NCBI RefSeq assembly: GCF_011397635.1
Contig: NC_064774.1
Coordinates: forward strand, 310,001-374,000
Length of the DNA: 64,000 nucleotides
Direction: 5' to 3'
Source: Epinephelus fuscoguttatus
Lineage: Eukaryota > Chordata > Actinopteri > Perciformes > Serranidae
Within the stretch, counting starts at the first letter, position 1. Each line of letters opens with the position of its first letter. Both the position numbers and the translations under genes were made by a program. The notes under the pieces were generated by a model. It was not told the DNA's origin. It made no database searches and saw only the letters and a list, made by a program, of their open reading frames with translations. Shown piece after piece: positions 1 to 12,542 of the stretch.

Positions 1-632
1 AGGCGTCTTTCACCCGAGAGCTACCTTCTGTCCAAGTACTTTAGTTTATTTATTTATTTTAACCAAATACTACTATATGTCCAACTGCTTTAAGTTTAAA
101 AGGTTTATTTGACCTAATTGCTACTTTATGGCGCAATACTTTTGATTTAAAAGGTTTGCCTCACCTAAATACTTTATGTCCAAGAACTTTGGGTTCGAAG
201 GGTTTATTCCACCCAAATACTACTTTATGTCCAAGTACTTTTTGTTTAAAGGGTTTATTCCACCTAAGTACTACATTCTGCCCAAGGGCTATTGATTTGA
301 AAGGTTTGTTTCACCCAAATACTACTTTGGTTCGAAGGGTTTATTCTACCAAAATACTACTTTATGTCCAAGAAATTTTGGTTTAAAGGGGGGTTTATTT
401 CACGTAAATACTACTTAATGTCTTAAAACATTTGGTTTAAAAGGCTTATTCACCTAAATACTACCTCATGTCCAAGAACCTTTTGTTTAAAAGGTTTATT
501 CACCTAAATACTACTTCATGTCCAAATACTTTTGCTTTAAAATGTTTATTTTATCCAAATACCACTTTCTGTCCATGTACTTTAGGTTTGAAGGTTAACT
601 CCACCCAAATACTACTTTCTGTCTCTTGACTT
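1..632. repeat. Degenerate minisatellite, unit about 50 bp
   Basis: About a dozen head-to-tail units follow the pattern GGTTTATTCCACCCAAATAC, then TACTTTATGTCCAAGTACTT, then TTGGTTTAAA. Spacing varies around 50 bp and units differ by several substitutions and small indels, so this is an old array. It lies at the left edge and may continue beyond it. It falls within an intron of dclk2 (minus strand). The open frames through it are a by-product of the repeat. Confidence 0.85.
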
Positions 633-1333
633 ATCATAGCCATCCCATCCTCCACCACATCCACCTCTGCATCGCTCCATCCACCCCTCACCCACATCCT
701 CAAAAAATTAGGGTCCTACAACTGCGGTCCTGAAACTGCAGCTTCCTCTGTTGAAGGAACCTGCTTCTCTCTTTGAGCCTCCACTAGTTATTGAAATGAA
801 ACCACGTGAAATATTTAGAGGGGAACTGTCTCTGAAATGTGACAAGAGGCACCAAGTAGACGATAGTTGTCTTTGGATATCACAATACAGAATTACTCCA
901 AAACGCTGGTTGACTTAGTAAAGTAAGAGTACCTCAGAACTGTAGTTGAATCAATGTGCTCAGTTACTGTCCACAACTGCCAGTCTTAATGCTAAGCTAA
1001 CTGGCTGCAGCTTCATATTTGATGGACAGACTGAAGTATATTTCTTGAAATCGTCTCTTTAACAGAGAGCATTTACAGCACTGCAAAGGGATTTTAATGA
1101 GTTACTGTGAAGAAACTGGCTGCAAAACACATCCACGAGTGTGTTCCTTTGTACGTTTTACACAACAGCTTCACACCTTCCTCTGTTTTTTTCTTTTTCC
1201 CTCAGTTTCTCCGCTCGACACCTTCTTTTCTTCCTCCTCCTCACTTCCTCCTTTCCTCCCTCCTTTTGTCCTCAATTTCACCTCTCACTCCTCCCCGTTT
1301 TACTTTTTACTCAACGCCTCCGGAACTGCACAG

Positions 1334-1335
<2 letters not shown>

Positions 1336-1375
<40 letters not shown>
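1336..1375. repeat. (TG)n microsatellite
   Basis: About 20 uninterrupted TG units. A long (AC)n run lies about 160 bp downstream, in the opposite sense. Confidence 0.95.
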
Positions 1376-1376
<1 letters not shown>

Positions 1377-1534
1377 AGCAAAGACGGAGTTGTTACTGGA
1401 TGACTGGTTACCATGGCGACCACACTGCAGTGTCAATGTGTGGTGTGTGTGTGTGTGTGATGGGGTTTCTATCCCGCTGCTTGAGGTGGCTGCACAAACT
1501 GAAAGGACGAAGGCGAGGACACACACGAACAACA

Positions 1535-1535
<1 letters not shown>

Positions 1536-1598
<63 letters not shown>
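1536..1598. repeat. (AC)n microsatellite
   Basis: About 31 uninterrupted AC units, reverse-complementary to the (TG)n run at 1,336-1,375. The two runs could pair with each other. Confidence 0.95.
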
Positions 1599-1602
<4 letters not shown>

Positions 1603-4249
1603 CATTCAGACTGACTGAGCCTGAGAGCTGTCTGAGGCAGACAGAGAATAAAAGCCTCCGTTATGACACGCTGCCTTCAAAATAAAAGCCTTCAGAGAAC
1701 ATGCTTGGGCAGAAATCCCATAATAACCTTTGTGCATATTGTAATTTAAGTGGACTGAGAGAAAACTAGACTTCTGCACCTCCTCTTGGCTCCTTTTCTC
1801 TAGTTTTAGAAAGTTAATCCCGTGGTATCAGACTCTGGCCAATCGCAGGTCATTTCAGAGAGAGGGCGTTCCTACTGACTGCTCTACAAATGTAGATTTG
1901 TGTGCATGTCCCTTCAGATGGTGAACGTCTGATTCAAAGTTGCTATTCCAGCATTGGCAACAACTGCCTCCGCTGCAAAGCAACCCAAAGAAGGAAGACG
2001 GACTTATCACACAGAGTCTAAAAGAGAGTCTGACAATAAACGAAGCAAAACGTGTTAATATCGGCGAAGTGAATGATAATGCAGCTAATGTTGGCTAGAG
2101 CCTCAAATCACAGTGTCCTCCGCCTCACTCTCTGCCACTGAAGACCCAGTCAGCAGCCGAGCTAACCCAAATCCAGCCGGCGCAAACCCCGGTTCTGGAG
2201 GACCAGACAGCCCCGACTCCTTACTGGATCAGCAAACTTTCTGTTGCTGCTGTTACAAGGGGAAATTACTGTGCACACTGAGTCTGGTTATTTTGATCTG
2301 AAATCATTGCACGCCTAAAAATGAGTTACGTTTGCACACTGACTCAGAAACTTTCGTCCGTCATTGAAAATCCCAGAACAGGTTCGATTTTCTGTGTTTT
2401 TCACATCCGTCAGAGCCTTTAGAGACAAATCAGTGAAGAAAATGAAGCGGCGGGACACAGCTGCGATAGTAATATTCAGGTGGATGATGATGATGGCAAG
2501 GAGGATGTAGACCACACACAGAATGTGGAGGACAGCTCCGCCGCTTCATGCAAATGAAAGGTGACGGCCTGATAGGTAACTCCTGTGGAGAGAGGCGAAG
2601 GAGGAAATGTGGGTTTTTGTTTTGTCACGTATTGCGTGTTTAACTTTTTTTTTTTTGGATAAAAAAATGCATCTGAATAAAAAAAAAAAAACGAACTCAG
2701 TGTGCAAAGGCCTTTAGACCCAGCCTGCGCTGCTGCTGGCCGCCGGCCTGCTGTGATCCCCCAGCGCTGGAGGATTTGCACCGGCAGAATTCGAGCCACT
2801 TTTGCTGCCAACTGAAGCTCTGTTTCCGTAGCTGCTGCCTGCTCTCCTCCCGGGGAAGCAGTCCACAGCGGCGGGGAGTGGCGCAGAGGGATGGCGGGGT
2901 TGCTAGCAGCTGATTCTTGTCTCATTTGTGGTCTGGTAAACTTTGTTTAAATCTTTGATAAATCTTTTCTTTACTGTATGAAACTCATGCATATGGCTGT
3001 GGTCGTCTGGTGGGAGGGGCTTGTATGTTGAATTCTGACATTTATTTGGCCTTTTTCAGATTTCTGCCTCCCCCAGCTGTAACACAACAGTTTCTAATCA
3101 ACTACTTGCTTCAGCTCTGATTTCCAAACCTGACATCTGTGAGCTACAGGGGTTTATTAGGTGTTTTTCAGTTTGTTAAAACAGTGACTGCTTAAAGATT
3201 AAAAATTAGCTTAAACACATACACAGGATGTAAAACAAACATGTTTGTGTGCACACATTATGTTCTTATTTTTTAAACAATTTTTAAAGCAACATTACCT
3301 TTCAGCCAACACTACATCTTTATTAAACACACGGTCGTCTGACACAGAGTTCTTTTTTAATATTTTACCAGATGGTGTGGTTCTCAGATCTTCTGAACTC
3401 TGTCAGTCTGAGATAATCCGCCACCCAATATTTGCATATTTTAGTATTACCGTTATGACTGAACTGATGTGACCTTAGTGAATTGTCATCTGTCGATGGT
3501 GCTGTGCTTTTAAAACTGCACAGATGTTCCCAGTCGCAGAAACAACATACTGTGACTTTAGCCTTTTTCACACTGCTGTTGGCCCCCGGGCTGACAAAGC
3601 TTTCATGCTGGCACAATCCAACGTGGCTAACTTGCGGGGTAATCTCCTGAAAATCGACTAATCACAGGGCTAAAAGTTGCCAGTGTGAAACGGCTAATGG
3701 ACTTTGTGTCATGTTTCTGATGTTCAACCATACCACTTGAGCAGATTTCAGTCATCAGTGCAACATCAGTATGGTAACTACTACTACTCTTACAGTTTTT
3801 ATGACTAATCTTGTATGTTTTCTGTGGTGTTCATATGTCTGATTACTCACTTATTTGTCTTCATTTTTTAGTGGGAATAAAAACGTACATAAAAACACTA
3901 AAGAAAAAAGTTACATGTCAAATTTGAGCTGAATATTTCTCAGGTTGTCACATTTTTTAAATAAAATGAAATGAAAGCTTTTATTTTGAAGCCAACATCG
4001 ATGCCAACATTGCTTTTAGTTTGTCAAGGCCAATGCTGCAGCAGCATCTGATCAAATACAAACAGGGCTGCACGAATTGTGCAGTGTGTTTGCGGGCAGA
4101 CACTGATGCGTGTAGAACTCCGAGCTGTGTTCCCTGCAACAACCTTCCTTCAGTCACACCGACGCCCCGACAAGCTCTCTGCTGTCTCTGCTTTTCCTCA
4201 GCTCTCCACTGTCATTGTGTCACAGCCAGCACAGTTATCTGTAACTTCA

Positions 4250-4251
<2 letters not shown>

Positions 4252-4286
<35 letters not shown>
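4252..4286. repeat. (TG)n microsatellite
   Basis: About 17 TG units in the dclk2 intron. Confidence 0.95.
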
Positions 4287-4287
<1 letters not shown>

Positions 4288-5112
4288 TAAAAATAGACCC
4301 GCCTGTGAACGCGTTACGTTTTAAACCCACTATCCTTTACTCGATATGAGCTGCACAAAAGAGTTTCAGAGAGGATCAGAGCATATTCAGAGACATAAAA
4401 ATTTACTCTAGCTGACTGTCGCAGTTTCACGGCTTTAAACAGACACCATATTTCACTAAAGTACCAAATATTAAGCTTCAAAGAGCCTGAACTCACTGTG
4501 CTGACACTTCAAACTGAACCTTGCATCATAAAGATGCTCTTTTATACATAATCCAAACAGATATTGAACACAGTCACAGCAGGAATTTTCAAATAAAGTA
4601 ATTTAATTCTTTCCCACTCACCCTCAGCTGCTGTTATCTGATCTCACTTCAGTTTAGGGTTAACAACACAATATTTAGATCAATATTTCACAATATACAA
4701 ACCTCACACGTGAAAAACAAACACTTCAATAACTCATGATGCCGTTTTTTTTTTTAAAGAAAGTTTCCTTGGTGGCTGTCCTGTGTATGTTAAAGTAAAA
4801 AGATTCAGTGGCAGCTTTAAAGATTTGTAACATCTGAGACTCAGAGAAACTTGACTCATTTATGAGATCAATTTTAAGACATTTTCAGACCTGCAGACAC
4901 CCTTTAGATTCCGTAGCAATAACTAATAGCAATAATAATAGTTGTTGGATTTCTCGCTGTATGAGTGCTGAATGTCTGAATGGCACCAATACCTGATGTC
5001 GAAAGAAACATTTTCTCCACTGAAGCTGCTGAACGTCTCGTATCAGTGGTAAGAACTCAAAACTTGATTGTAAATTCAAATTATTAAAGACCAAAAACAA
5101 ACATCCTCTCAC

Positions 5113-5498
5113 CTGTTTCCCATCCAGCGTGTACAGCCTCTTCACGGCCCCGGAGTCCAGCTTGATGGCCTCCGTGATGTCGGCCAGCACTTGTTCAAAG
5201 GAGTGAGCCGTCTTCTTGTTCAGCAGGATCCTCACCGCCTTGCGAGGCTTCACGCCGCTGCGGATCACCGTCACCAGCTTGGGCTTGATAAAGTCTTTGC
5301 TCTCCTTGCTCTCACGACCTTCGGGACGATCTTTGGAGGAGCTGGTGCTGGCTGACACCCCTGTCGATGCCGTGGAGGGCCGACTTGAGCTGGCAGGTCC
5401 CGCCCCGGCGCCAGCACCCGGCTTCCAGCTCGGGATGGAGATCTTGGTGTAGTCCACCTTTCGGTAAGGCTCATTGGAGGCACAGACGTAGCACTCGC
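5113..5498 (-). CDS. dclk2: dclk2 coding exon 2 (linker and doublecortin domain 2)
   Basis: The acceptor is a pyrimidine tract ending CTCTGCTCAG followed by GCGAGTGCTAC; the donor is CAG|GTGAGAGG. The 386-nt exon adds residues 146-274. The linker contains a run of Gly-Ala repeats and many Ser/Thr, variable in this family. The end carries the conserved second-domain sequence [12 protein letters not shown] and LYTLDGKQ. The exon ends in phase 0. Confidence 0.88.
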
Positions 5499-8400
5499 CT
5501 GAGCAGAGAGAGCGTGGGAAAAGTTCAATTAAATGACTGCACATCTAACAAAATGTAAAGCAGCATTACAAAAATCCGACCTTTCAGGGCTTTAGGGGCT
5601 CCTTCAAAGCGCAATTTTTTAGCCACTGAATTTAAAAACTAGATGTTGGAGTGTTACTAAACACATCGCCAAAGAAGTACCATAAAACTTGAATTAGTAG
5701 CCAACAACCCAGTTTTATACATCTGAAGAACTTCTATAAAAGAAATAAACTGCTTGGAACCAGACCAGGCCTCTAATTGAGACAGGTGTTTATTTGTCAA
5801 ACTGTGTAGCCACACTGGGCTGGTCAAAGGGACTGGGCGCTTAACTGGGGCTAGGTGTTTCACTTATGTTTTATTTTTAAAGCGGTCCCTACCTCAGCCC
5901 TGAGCAGAGTGACCGTCGGCTATTGACCAATCCATGGACTGCAGTGTTCACAGCTCCACCTTTTAGTACCAGATCTGTGTGCTAGGCACCCCAACAGAGG
6001 GGGGACCAAACATGGGGACGGTACGGAACAGAGTTTATTTTCTACAATAATCCAAAACCCAATGGAAGAATCCCATTAGCTTTTTGACAAGGGAACCAGG
6101 GCGACATTAACTTATGTTCGAGCAGATAAACACAATTTAATGAGGTCTTTACTCGGGATGTTCCTGGCGACTAACTTCCCTGTCAAACCGCGCTGGTTTG
6201 GCGAGAGGACATCTCTCCAATTTCCCTCCGTGCTGTTTTAAAACTCCAGTCTCCAGTTTGTAGCACCCACTAGTGGCGGGAGGCTGCATGACAGTTAAGC
6301 AGCCTTGTACATGGGTAAAACACTAATTGACCTATGGCTAAGTCCCGCCCTCAAACACGATGAGCCAGTTTAAATGCAACTCTGACACAAGGTATCCTGA
6401 GAGGCTGGGCGACCAGGTGTATTTTTACACTTTAAACCACATCTCAAGCGAGAAAAGTGTCTCCTTTGGATAAAGTTGTGTGGTAACGTTAGACCACAAC
6501 ATCAACTCAACGTGAATAAGATTAACAATGATGTCTACATCTGTTCTAAGGTAAGTCAACATTGTGTTTGAGGCAACATATTGTCACTTTGCTGGAAAGA
6601 AATATAAAGTTATCTTTAACATCTCTAGCTAACGTTAGCTAAAGTTAGCCTAACGTTAGCTCCTAGCTGCGTTGTTCATCATGTCACCTTGTTTGCTGGG
6701 AGTTCATTAGCCTATTTTGTTCTAGTTTTGTACTTTGGTGATCGTACATGATTGTTAGCTGTTGTCCAAAGGGCTCTAGTTAAGCTAACGTTAACTTCTG
6801 GAGCTTAGCTTCATTAACTTATCTGTAATGGCAGAGATAACAAAGGTTGGCAAACGTTATGCTGAATGATTCAGTGTAAATACTGTAGCACCAAACTAAC
6901 GGAGAGACACTCTTGGTAAAGATGGTAAAAAGGCCGTTATCCTTTTCTCATATTCTGAGCCAAAAACCTTAACTTCAGTGGCACTTTAACTTGTTGTCTT
7001 TGATGGTGACGGCAACCAGATGCGGTTCACAAGCGTACACTGTGACCTGTAAATTTTGGCTTGTAATTTAAGCTTTTCATCGAGCTTCTCAACAATAAAA
7101 TGATGAATATATCCCTCCAATGCGTAGTTTAGGCCCTTTTGGTTACTTCTCAATGACATCTGATCGTTATGTCCCCAGAAATCATCAGTTGCCTCCTGTG
7201 AAATGCCGTGTACTGTGACACCTGCCATAGCGCCAGTCACTGAATGTTGATAGTTTGTCTGAGTGAGTGGAGGGGGCGGGGCTTAGCCATAGGTCAATTG
7301 GTTTATCCAACTGATATTTCTGGTGCCGACTAGCGAGGGGGCAGACATTTAATGTTTAGACGTCTAGTCGCACGTATCCCTAGTCCTTACACCTTACATC
7401 ACTTTTTTTAAATACAGGTTAAAAAATGAGAACGCACCACACTTTACACTCTCTGCATGTACAGCGCGTCTCCTCCTACAGAAACGTTACACTACACCTC
7501 GTCATGTGGACAAAGGAGACGGTTTAGCAAACGGTCAATTTAACCTGATCTTAAACATCTTAAAAGCACAGTAATGCTCATTAATTTTTCATCTCCTTTA
7601 AGTGATGTAGCTTTAATAAATTAAATGTTTTGTGTTAAAATAATAAATTAAAGTTCTCTGGCAGGTTGCAGCCAATCACATGTTCAGTCCAGTAGCCCGC
7701 AGTCACTCTCCTGTTTTACCTTATATGGTTAAAACGGCTCACCTTCTGTCTCTCCTCATGTTACTGTTCCTCTTTATATCTATCTAACAGCACAGCCCAC
7801 TGTCTTCTCTCCTTTTCCCTCACACTAACTCGTCAGCCTCAATAACACAGATTTTTCTGTCTCACTCTTTCATCCTGATTACATGTTCACATGCCAGGTT
7901 GTGTGTGTGTGTGTGACCTTGTCTCTCCAGGTGCTGACTTTCACTTTGCTATTCAAACCAGCTGGACAGACTCTCTGGGTTCATATTCAAACACCTGACT
8001 GACGAACCATAAAAACACACAACACCTTCTGTGTGAGCAACAAGGCGCCGACATGGACTGTGGTTACAGGTTCAACTCCTGCTGAGGACCAGGCCAGGAC
8101 AGACCGGAATCTAAAAGCATTTTATGACACATATATTATATTTATTTGTCAGGGATTAAATGCAGCAATAATCTCACACAAGGAGAAGAGGTGTATTGTT
8201 CAGATTTAGCAACACACGACTGTCCGTCTGCAGGTAGACACTAATAAAAAACGAATGCAATTAATTCATAATACATCAGTAATACTAAATTCATAGAGTC
8301 ATACAAATGCGTGTGTGTTGGTGTGTAAACCTGAGCTGCTATTGACACGTCAGGACAACATTTATAGCTGATGTACTTTATTTTAATCCGTTAGATGACA

Positions 8401-11400
8401 GGAACTTTCATTTAAAGCCAATTATCAGGAAAAAAATGCCAAATATGTGTATCGCTGTATTTTTCTTTCTTTTTTTTTTTAACTGTGCCATATCTATACT
8501 TCCATCGGTCAATAATGTAAAATCAAGTCATTCAGCCTGTCTCGGAATCATATTCTGCTTCTTTTGATGCTTCCTTATTATATTGCGTTATGTTTTTATA
8601 CTGTTTGCTTATAGAAATGCTCTTTGTTTATATATTGCTTTGTATTTTATTCTTCTATCTTCCTGTTTGCGCTCTCCCTTTGCTGCTGTAATGTTGAAAA
8701 TTTCCCGTATCATATCGTACTGTACCATATTGCATCGTACCGTATCATACTGCATCGTATCGTATCATATCGTACCATACAGTATCATATTGCTTCACAT
8801 CATATTGTATCGTACCATATCATATTGAATCGCATTGTATCGTATTGTATTGCATCATATCGTATAATATCGTACCGTACCATACCATATCTCATCGCAT
8901 CACATCATATCGTATCGTACCATATCATATTGCATTGTATCATATCACATCGTTTTGTACCGTACCGCATCACATTGCATCATATCGCATCATACCATAT
9001 CGCATCGCATCATATTGTATCATATTGCATCGTATTAGGGTTGGGTCGGTTTTCGGTAATACCAGTTCGGTTCGGTACTCCGTCTTGGACTGGATTTTTT
9101 TTTTTTTTGAGACTGACCGGACTGACTCCACGGAGGTCCGCCCGGACTAAAAGCGGACAGCCGCAAGCCCTGTGTGCACAAAGCTCAGATTTTACGACTG
9201 CGCGGATTCCGCTCCGCGCACCAGTGTCACACAAAAGACTGCTCGGCATGTATTTTTCACATCGCGGGGATTTTTCACGGACATTTTTTACAGGAAACTA
9301 CAACGTGGAAGGGCACTCGACTACGGAAGCCCGAATGACTGCAGACATTCCTCGCGGAGTCCGCTCTGCTTATAGTACGCCCGAGTCTGTGAGCACCTTG
9401 TGTCTGCCTCTTTGCCAAGCGCACAGCGAGCAGGAGACAGAGGGGGGTGGGGGTGGGGCGGGGACTGAGCTAAGGGGTGCAAGTGCGCATGCGCCAAGGC
9501 CTCGACTGTAGCCTGGAGTTTGTTTAACAGTGACGGGGAGTCGACAATTTAGTCTTGAAGAAATCAAAGAATGTGCCAATATGGCAACACTTTGGCTTTG
9601 AGCCAGACGAAGGAGGCAACCCTTGTTTGCACTGACTGAGTAAGCTAAACCTGCACATTTATTTGTAAGGAATAACGTGTTACTGTCACTCTGTTGTCCT
9701 ATGGTCGTTTTTTATTTTAAATGAGTCAATTGCGCCCCCAAGTGGCGAAAATCTGGTATTACCAACTTGATGTGATTTTCACAAAAACAGGACCGTTTTT
9801 TTTTTCTCATACCGACCCAACCCTACATCGTATCGTATCATATCGTACCGCAACGTACCGTACCGTATCTTTAGGGAGCTCTGTAGGCTATGGTGCTATA
9901 TATACAGTGCCAAAATAACAATCATGCAGTCATCTGTAGTTTTCAAATACTGTGAACGCTCAAAACCTATAAACGTGTTAATCATTCAGTCTTAACCCCT
10001 AAACTGTGAAGTCCAACATTAAGATTTTTTCTGTCAAGTCAAAACAAAACAGACACCTAGCAGCTGGACCTCTTCTTCAAAAGTTCAAAGTTCCTCCAAA
10101 GATCAGCTGGTTAAATCTCTGTGGTTTATAGCAGAAAACAAACACTGTCACCCATGCAGCAGAGAAGTCGTCAGTGACGAGTTTCCCACTCTCCACGTCA
10201 CGGTTTGCTGTTTGCAGTTCATTAATTCCACAAAGTGCTTAAAGAGTGATGCATCTGTCTTTCAGTGCGTCTCTGGCTGAACAGTTTCCTGACTCGACCG
10301 CTCATTAGTGGACATTACCACCAATCACACATCAATATTGATGGTAAGTGATGTTACTCAGCCGCTGGTCTGTTTCTGTCTAAATGACTTCAGACAGATC
10401 CAGCTTCCTGTTAAAAAAAAAGTGTAATCCAATGAGATGGTAGTCAGGGAGAGACAGTCAGACTGGATGGCAGATGTAAGATTTTTTTAAAGATGTGTTG
10501 TGGGTATAAATCTTTAAAAGCTCGACCTACAGGGTGATAAAAGGTAAAGTAACAATAAACTATGCACCTGATGTTCTCTATATTGATTATCTTGTTATTT
10601 TTCAGCTGTTGATGCACAGAAATAAATAATTAATGTGTGTTTTCCTGACAAAGACAGACCGAGAGCAAAGAGGAAGGAGACACTGAGGAAGTTTAAGGAG
10701 GGCAGATCAATTGATTGACCGACGGAGAGAGTGACAGGTTGTCTGGACAATTAGGATTTAGTGGTGACATTTGACTGTTGAGTCCATTCATTCCTATGAG
10801 AGACAGTTTTGGCCGAGGTCTGGTCGGCAGCAAAGACAGAAAACATGAGGAAACTGCAGTTTCCTCTTGTCATAAAAACAGAAAGTGAAAGCTGAATTCA
10901 CAATGACCTTTTTTTCTTTTTTTTTTGGTCCACCATAAACATTCATACTTCGAAAAAACGTGATGAAACAGGAGCATTAGCTTTACCCGGGTGTCTTCAG
11001 GATGCTTTTTAAGACATCTTTAAGATAATTTTTAACCAAATTTAAGACTTTTCTTATTCAAGCACTGCAAGTAAATACAAAGATACACGTGATCTGGCAC
11101 AGAGGTAGGTTTTATTTAGGAATATAGTGGGTTAGCTTAATCTATTGTTAATCTCTAAAAAGATTCTGCTGATGTCCGCAGAATCTGTCCGCAATGGGAC
11201 TTAAGTTTGGTACCAGAAGTGTTGACTACAGATGCACTGATGTGAAAGTCTTGGCCGATACCAATACCGATGTTTAAGATAACAATTTGGCTGATAGCTC
11301 ATACCTGTGTTTTTTTGTTGCTGTTGTTTATTTCATTTTTTTTTATTTAATTCCCCTTTTGTGCCACAGAAACAAAGAAATCTTCACTTAAATTCCGCCT

Positions 11401-12486
11401 CCATTACACTGCCTTTGAACAAGCACAAATTAAATCACACGCATTGATGAAACAACCTTTAAAACGACCTTCGTTCACATAAAAAATGTCGTTTTTAAAA
11501 ACATCTTCAAACGTATTTTTACGATATATTAGAGGTGGGAATCACCAGAGGCTCCATGATACCATATTATCGCGTCACAAAACAATATTACTGCAATATG
11601 CTGAATACTGCGATAAAATATACTGCGATTTATTACCTTTTTTCAACTGTAAATTGTGTCCCCAAAATTATAATTAGTATTTGTAATATTGATAATTTAA
11701 ATGATGATAAAAAAAAATCAATACTTGGCACAGTGTGATGATACAATATTGCCACACAAAAATAATATATGTAATAATATATATTATTATTACTCAGATG
11801 TTTGTTTTATTTGTTTTTAGAGATTAGCCAACAGGACAGGAGCACAGAAGAAGTAGTCTTGGCTCCTTTTGGATCTGCTGGCTACACTAGCTCAGCCCTA
11901 AATATCGGCCCTTGCCCCCAGAGGCTTTATCGTTGTCCGAAGCTCGCCGATGGGTTCCAGGATTTATCTACGTTTTGCCAACAGGTGAGTGCAAACTCAA
12001 AGTAAGAGGACAATTGCGAGGCAGAGTACAGAGAAGGTTGTGAGTCCTACCTTCCACCAGCTCGTCCATACTGGTGATCTTCTTGCTGCCGTCTATGGTG
12101 TAGATCGTGCGCACCCCTTGCGGCAGATGCAGGTTATCCGCCAACGAGCGCGTCAGCTCCATCAGCAGAGCGTCATAGGAGCGGAACCGGTCGCTGGAAA
12201 CAGCGTACACCAGACCTTTGAAGTACCGGTCTCCATTGCGGTAGAACCGGACCTTTTTGGCCCGCTTCTCTGAGGTGAGCGCCTGCAGGGTTCGGGTCCG
12301 GTAGTAGCTGCAGTTGGCGCTGTGGGCAGGGCTTGGGACCAGGCTGCTGCCCCGGGAGCTGGGGCCAGACCCCCCGCCGCCAGCACTGGCGGTGGAATCA
12401 TCTCTCTTAGTGCGCGTGGAGCGTCCCCGGCGAACCTTCTCGCGTTCATCGAAGTGCTCCAGCTCGAGGGTCTTACTCAAAGACAT
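5113..12486 (-). CDS. dclk2: Doublecortin-like kinase 2 (5' part: first two coding exons)
   Basis: Two exons on the minus strand encode the N-terminal 274 residues of a DCLK protein, a microtubule-binding doublecortin/serine-threonine kinase of neurons and other cells. Coding parts are 12,486-12,051 (436 nt) and 5,498-5,113 (386 nt). The junction is G|GC in phase 1 and rebuilds [12 protein letters not shown]. Doublecortin domain 1 spans about residues 74-146 ([19 protein letters not shown]). A Ser/Gly/Ala-rich linker follows at about 163-207, and domain 2 starts at about 214 ([26 protein letters not shown]). The stretch [16 protein letters not shown] fits DCLK2 better than DCLK1, as I remember the vertebrate families. 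The kinase domain and the end of domain 2 lie beyond the left edge. Which teleost paralogue (a or b) it is cannot be told. Confidence 0.8.
6325..7299. mobile_element. DNA transposon, non-autonomous, TIRs AATTGACCTATGGCTAAG
   Basis: The left end reads AATTGACCTATGGCTAAG then TCCCGCCC. The right end is its reverse complement with one change (CCCCGCCC), giving terminal inverted repeats of about 26 bp around 975 bp. A minus-strand open segment at 6,986-7,240 (84 codons, with AKIYRSQ) may be a remnant of transposon coding sequence. The terminal AATT is palindromic, so the exact element edge and target duplication cannot be fixed. The superfamily is not assigned. Confidence 0.7.
8700..9035. repeat. 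Degenerate pentanucleotide satellite (ATCGT/ATCAT-like), left part
   Basis: A run of 5-bp units such as CATAT, CGTAT, CGTAC and TGCAT continues for about 335 bp with frequent substitutions. It resumes right of the inserted element at 9,826. A long open frame rich in Ile, Ser, Tyr and His on the plus strand is a by-product of the 5-bp period. Confidence 0.9.
9036..9825. mobile_element. hAT-type non-autonomous element inserted in the satellite
   Basis: The left end is TAGGGTTGGGTCGGT and the right end ACCGACCCAACCCTA, a perfect 15-bp inverted repeat. A second inverted pair (GGTAATACCAG at 9,055 and its complement at 9,752) lies inside. The 8 bases CATCGTAT flank both sides (9,028-9,035 and 9,826-9,833), the size expected for hAT; because the satellite itself is made of such units, the match is weaker evidence than usual. 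No transposase frame is seen in the 790 bp. Confidence 0.85.
9826..9870. repeat. Pentanucleotide satellite, right remnant
   Basis: CATCGTATCGTATCATATCG-type units resume directly after the hAT element, showing that the element split one array. Confidence 0.85.
11530..11790. mobile_element. Decayed DNA-transposon-like repeat
   Basis: AT-rich sequence with the phrases GGTGGGAATCACCAGAGGC and CCATATTATCGCGTCACAAA resembles a multi-copy hAT-type repeat I associate with fish genomes. The ends are too decayed to define. Confidence 0.4.
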
Positions 12487-12542
12487 GGTGAATACTGGTC
12501 CGGTGGCGTTCAACAGAGACCCTGCTACGAAAGATTCATCTT
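12051..12542 (-). CDS. dclk2: dclk2 first coding exon (with 56-nt 5' UTR)
   Basis: The acceptor is TTATTGTACTCAG|AAGATG, so the exon starts at 12,542. The start codon is at 12,486 in a good context (TTCACCATGT) and gives [16 protein letters not shown], matching the ELEHF-ER start of DCLK proteins. The donor is GTGGAAG|GTAGGA. An in-frame upstream ATG at 12,552 lies on the intron side of the acceptor and is not used in this model. A short out-of-frame ATG (MNLS then stop) lies in the 5' UTR. Confidence 0.88.

Larger units (their letters stand above)
633..5112. other. dclk2 intron after the second doublecortin exon (partial)
   Basis: No exon is visible here. I looked on the minus strand for the next DCLK exon (the piece with the acidic GDDD-type motif that follows the second doublecortin core) and did not see it, so it probably lies left of the window. 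The stretch holds microsatellites, pyrimidine-rich tracts at 1,170-1,320, and a decayed repeat near 1,930-2,300 that keeps a transposon-like open segment with a VNIG motif. Nothing else is recognised. Confidence 0.6.
5499..12050. other. dclk2 intron between the two doublecortin exons (6.5 kb)
   Basis: No exon is visible in either orientation. It contains a TIR-bounded transposon (6,325-7,299), a pentanucleotide satellite with a nested hAT element (8,700-9,870), and decayed repeat sequence around 11,230-11,960 with transposon-like phrases such as GCCGATACCAATACCGAT. The remainder is unassigned. Confidence 0.7.

Noticed and set aside
1097..1618. 173-codon frame with long runs of Cys-Val and His-Thr
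   Set aside because: It is a translation of (TG)n and (AC)n microsatellites; the equivalent frames on the other strand are just as long.
2113..2301. 62-codon frame ending in a Cys run and hydrophobic tail
   Set aside because: It lies in decayed repeat sequence and has no recognisable family; a possible transposon remnant only.
8624..9511. 295-codon plus-strand frame, the second longest on that strand
   Set aside because: Most of it is the pentanucleotide satellite read as Ile/Ser/Tyr/His repeats, and the rest crosses the end of a hAT element. It has no protein-like motif.
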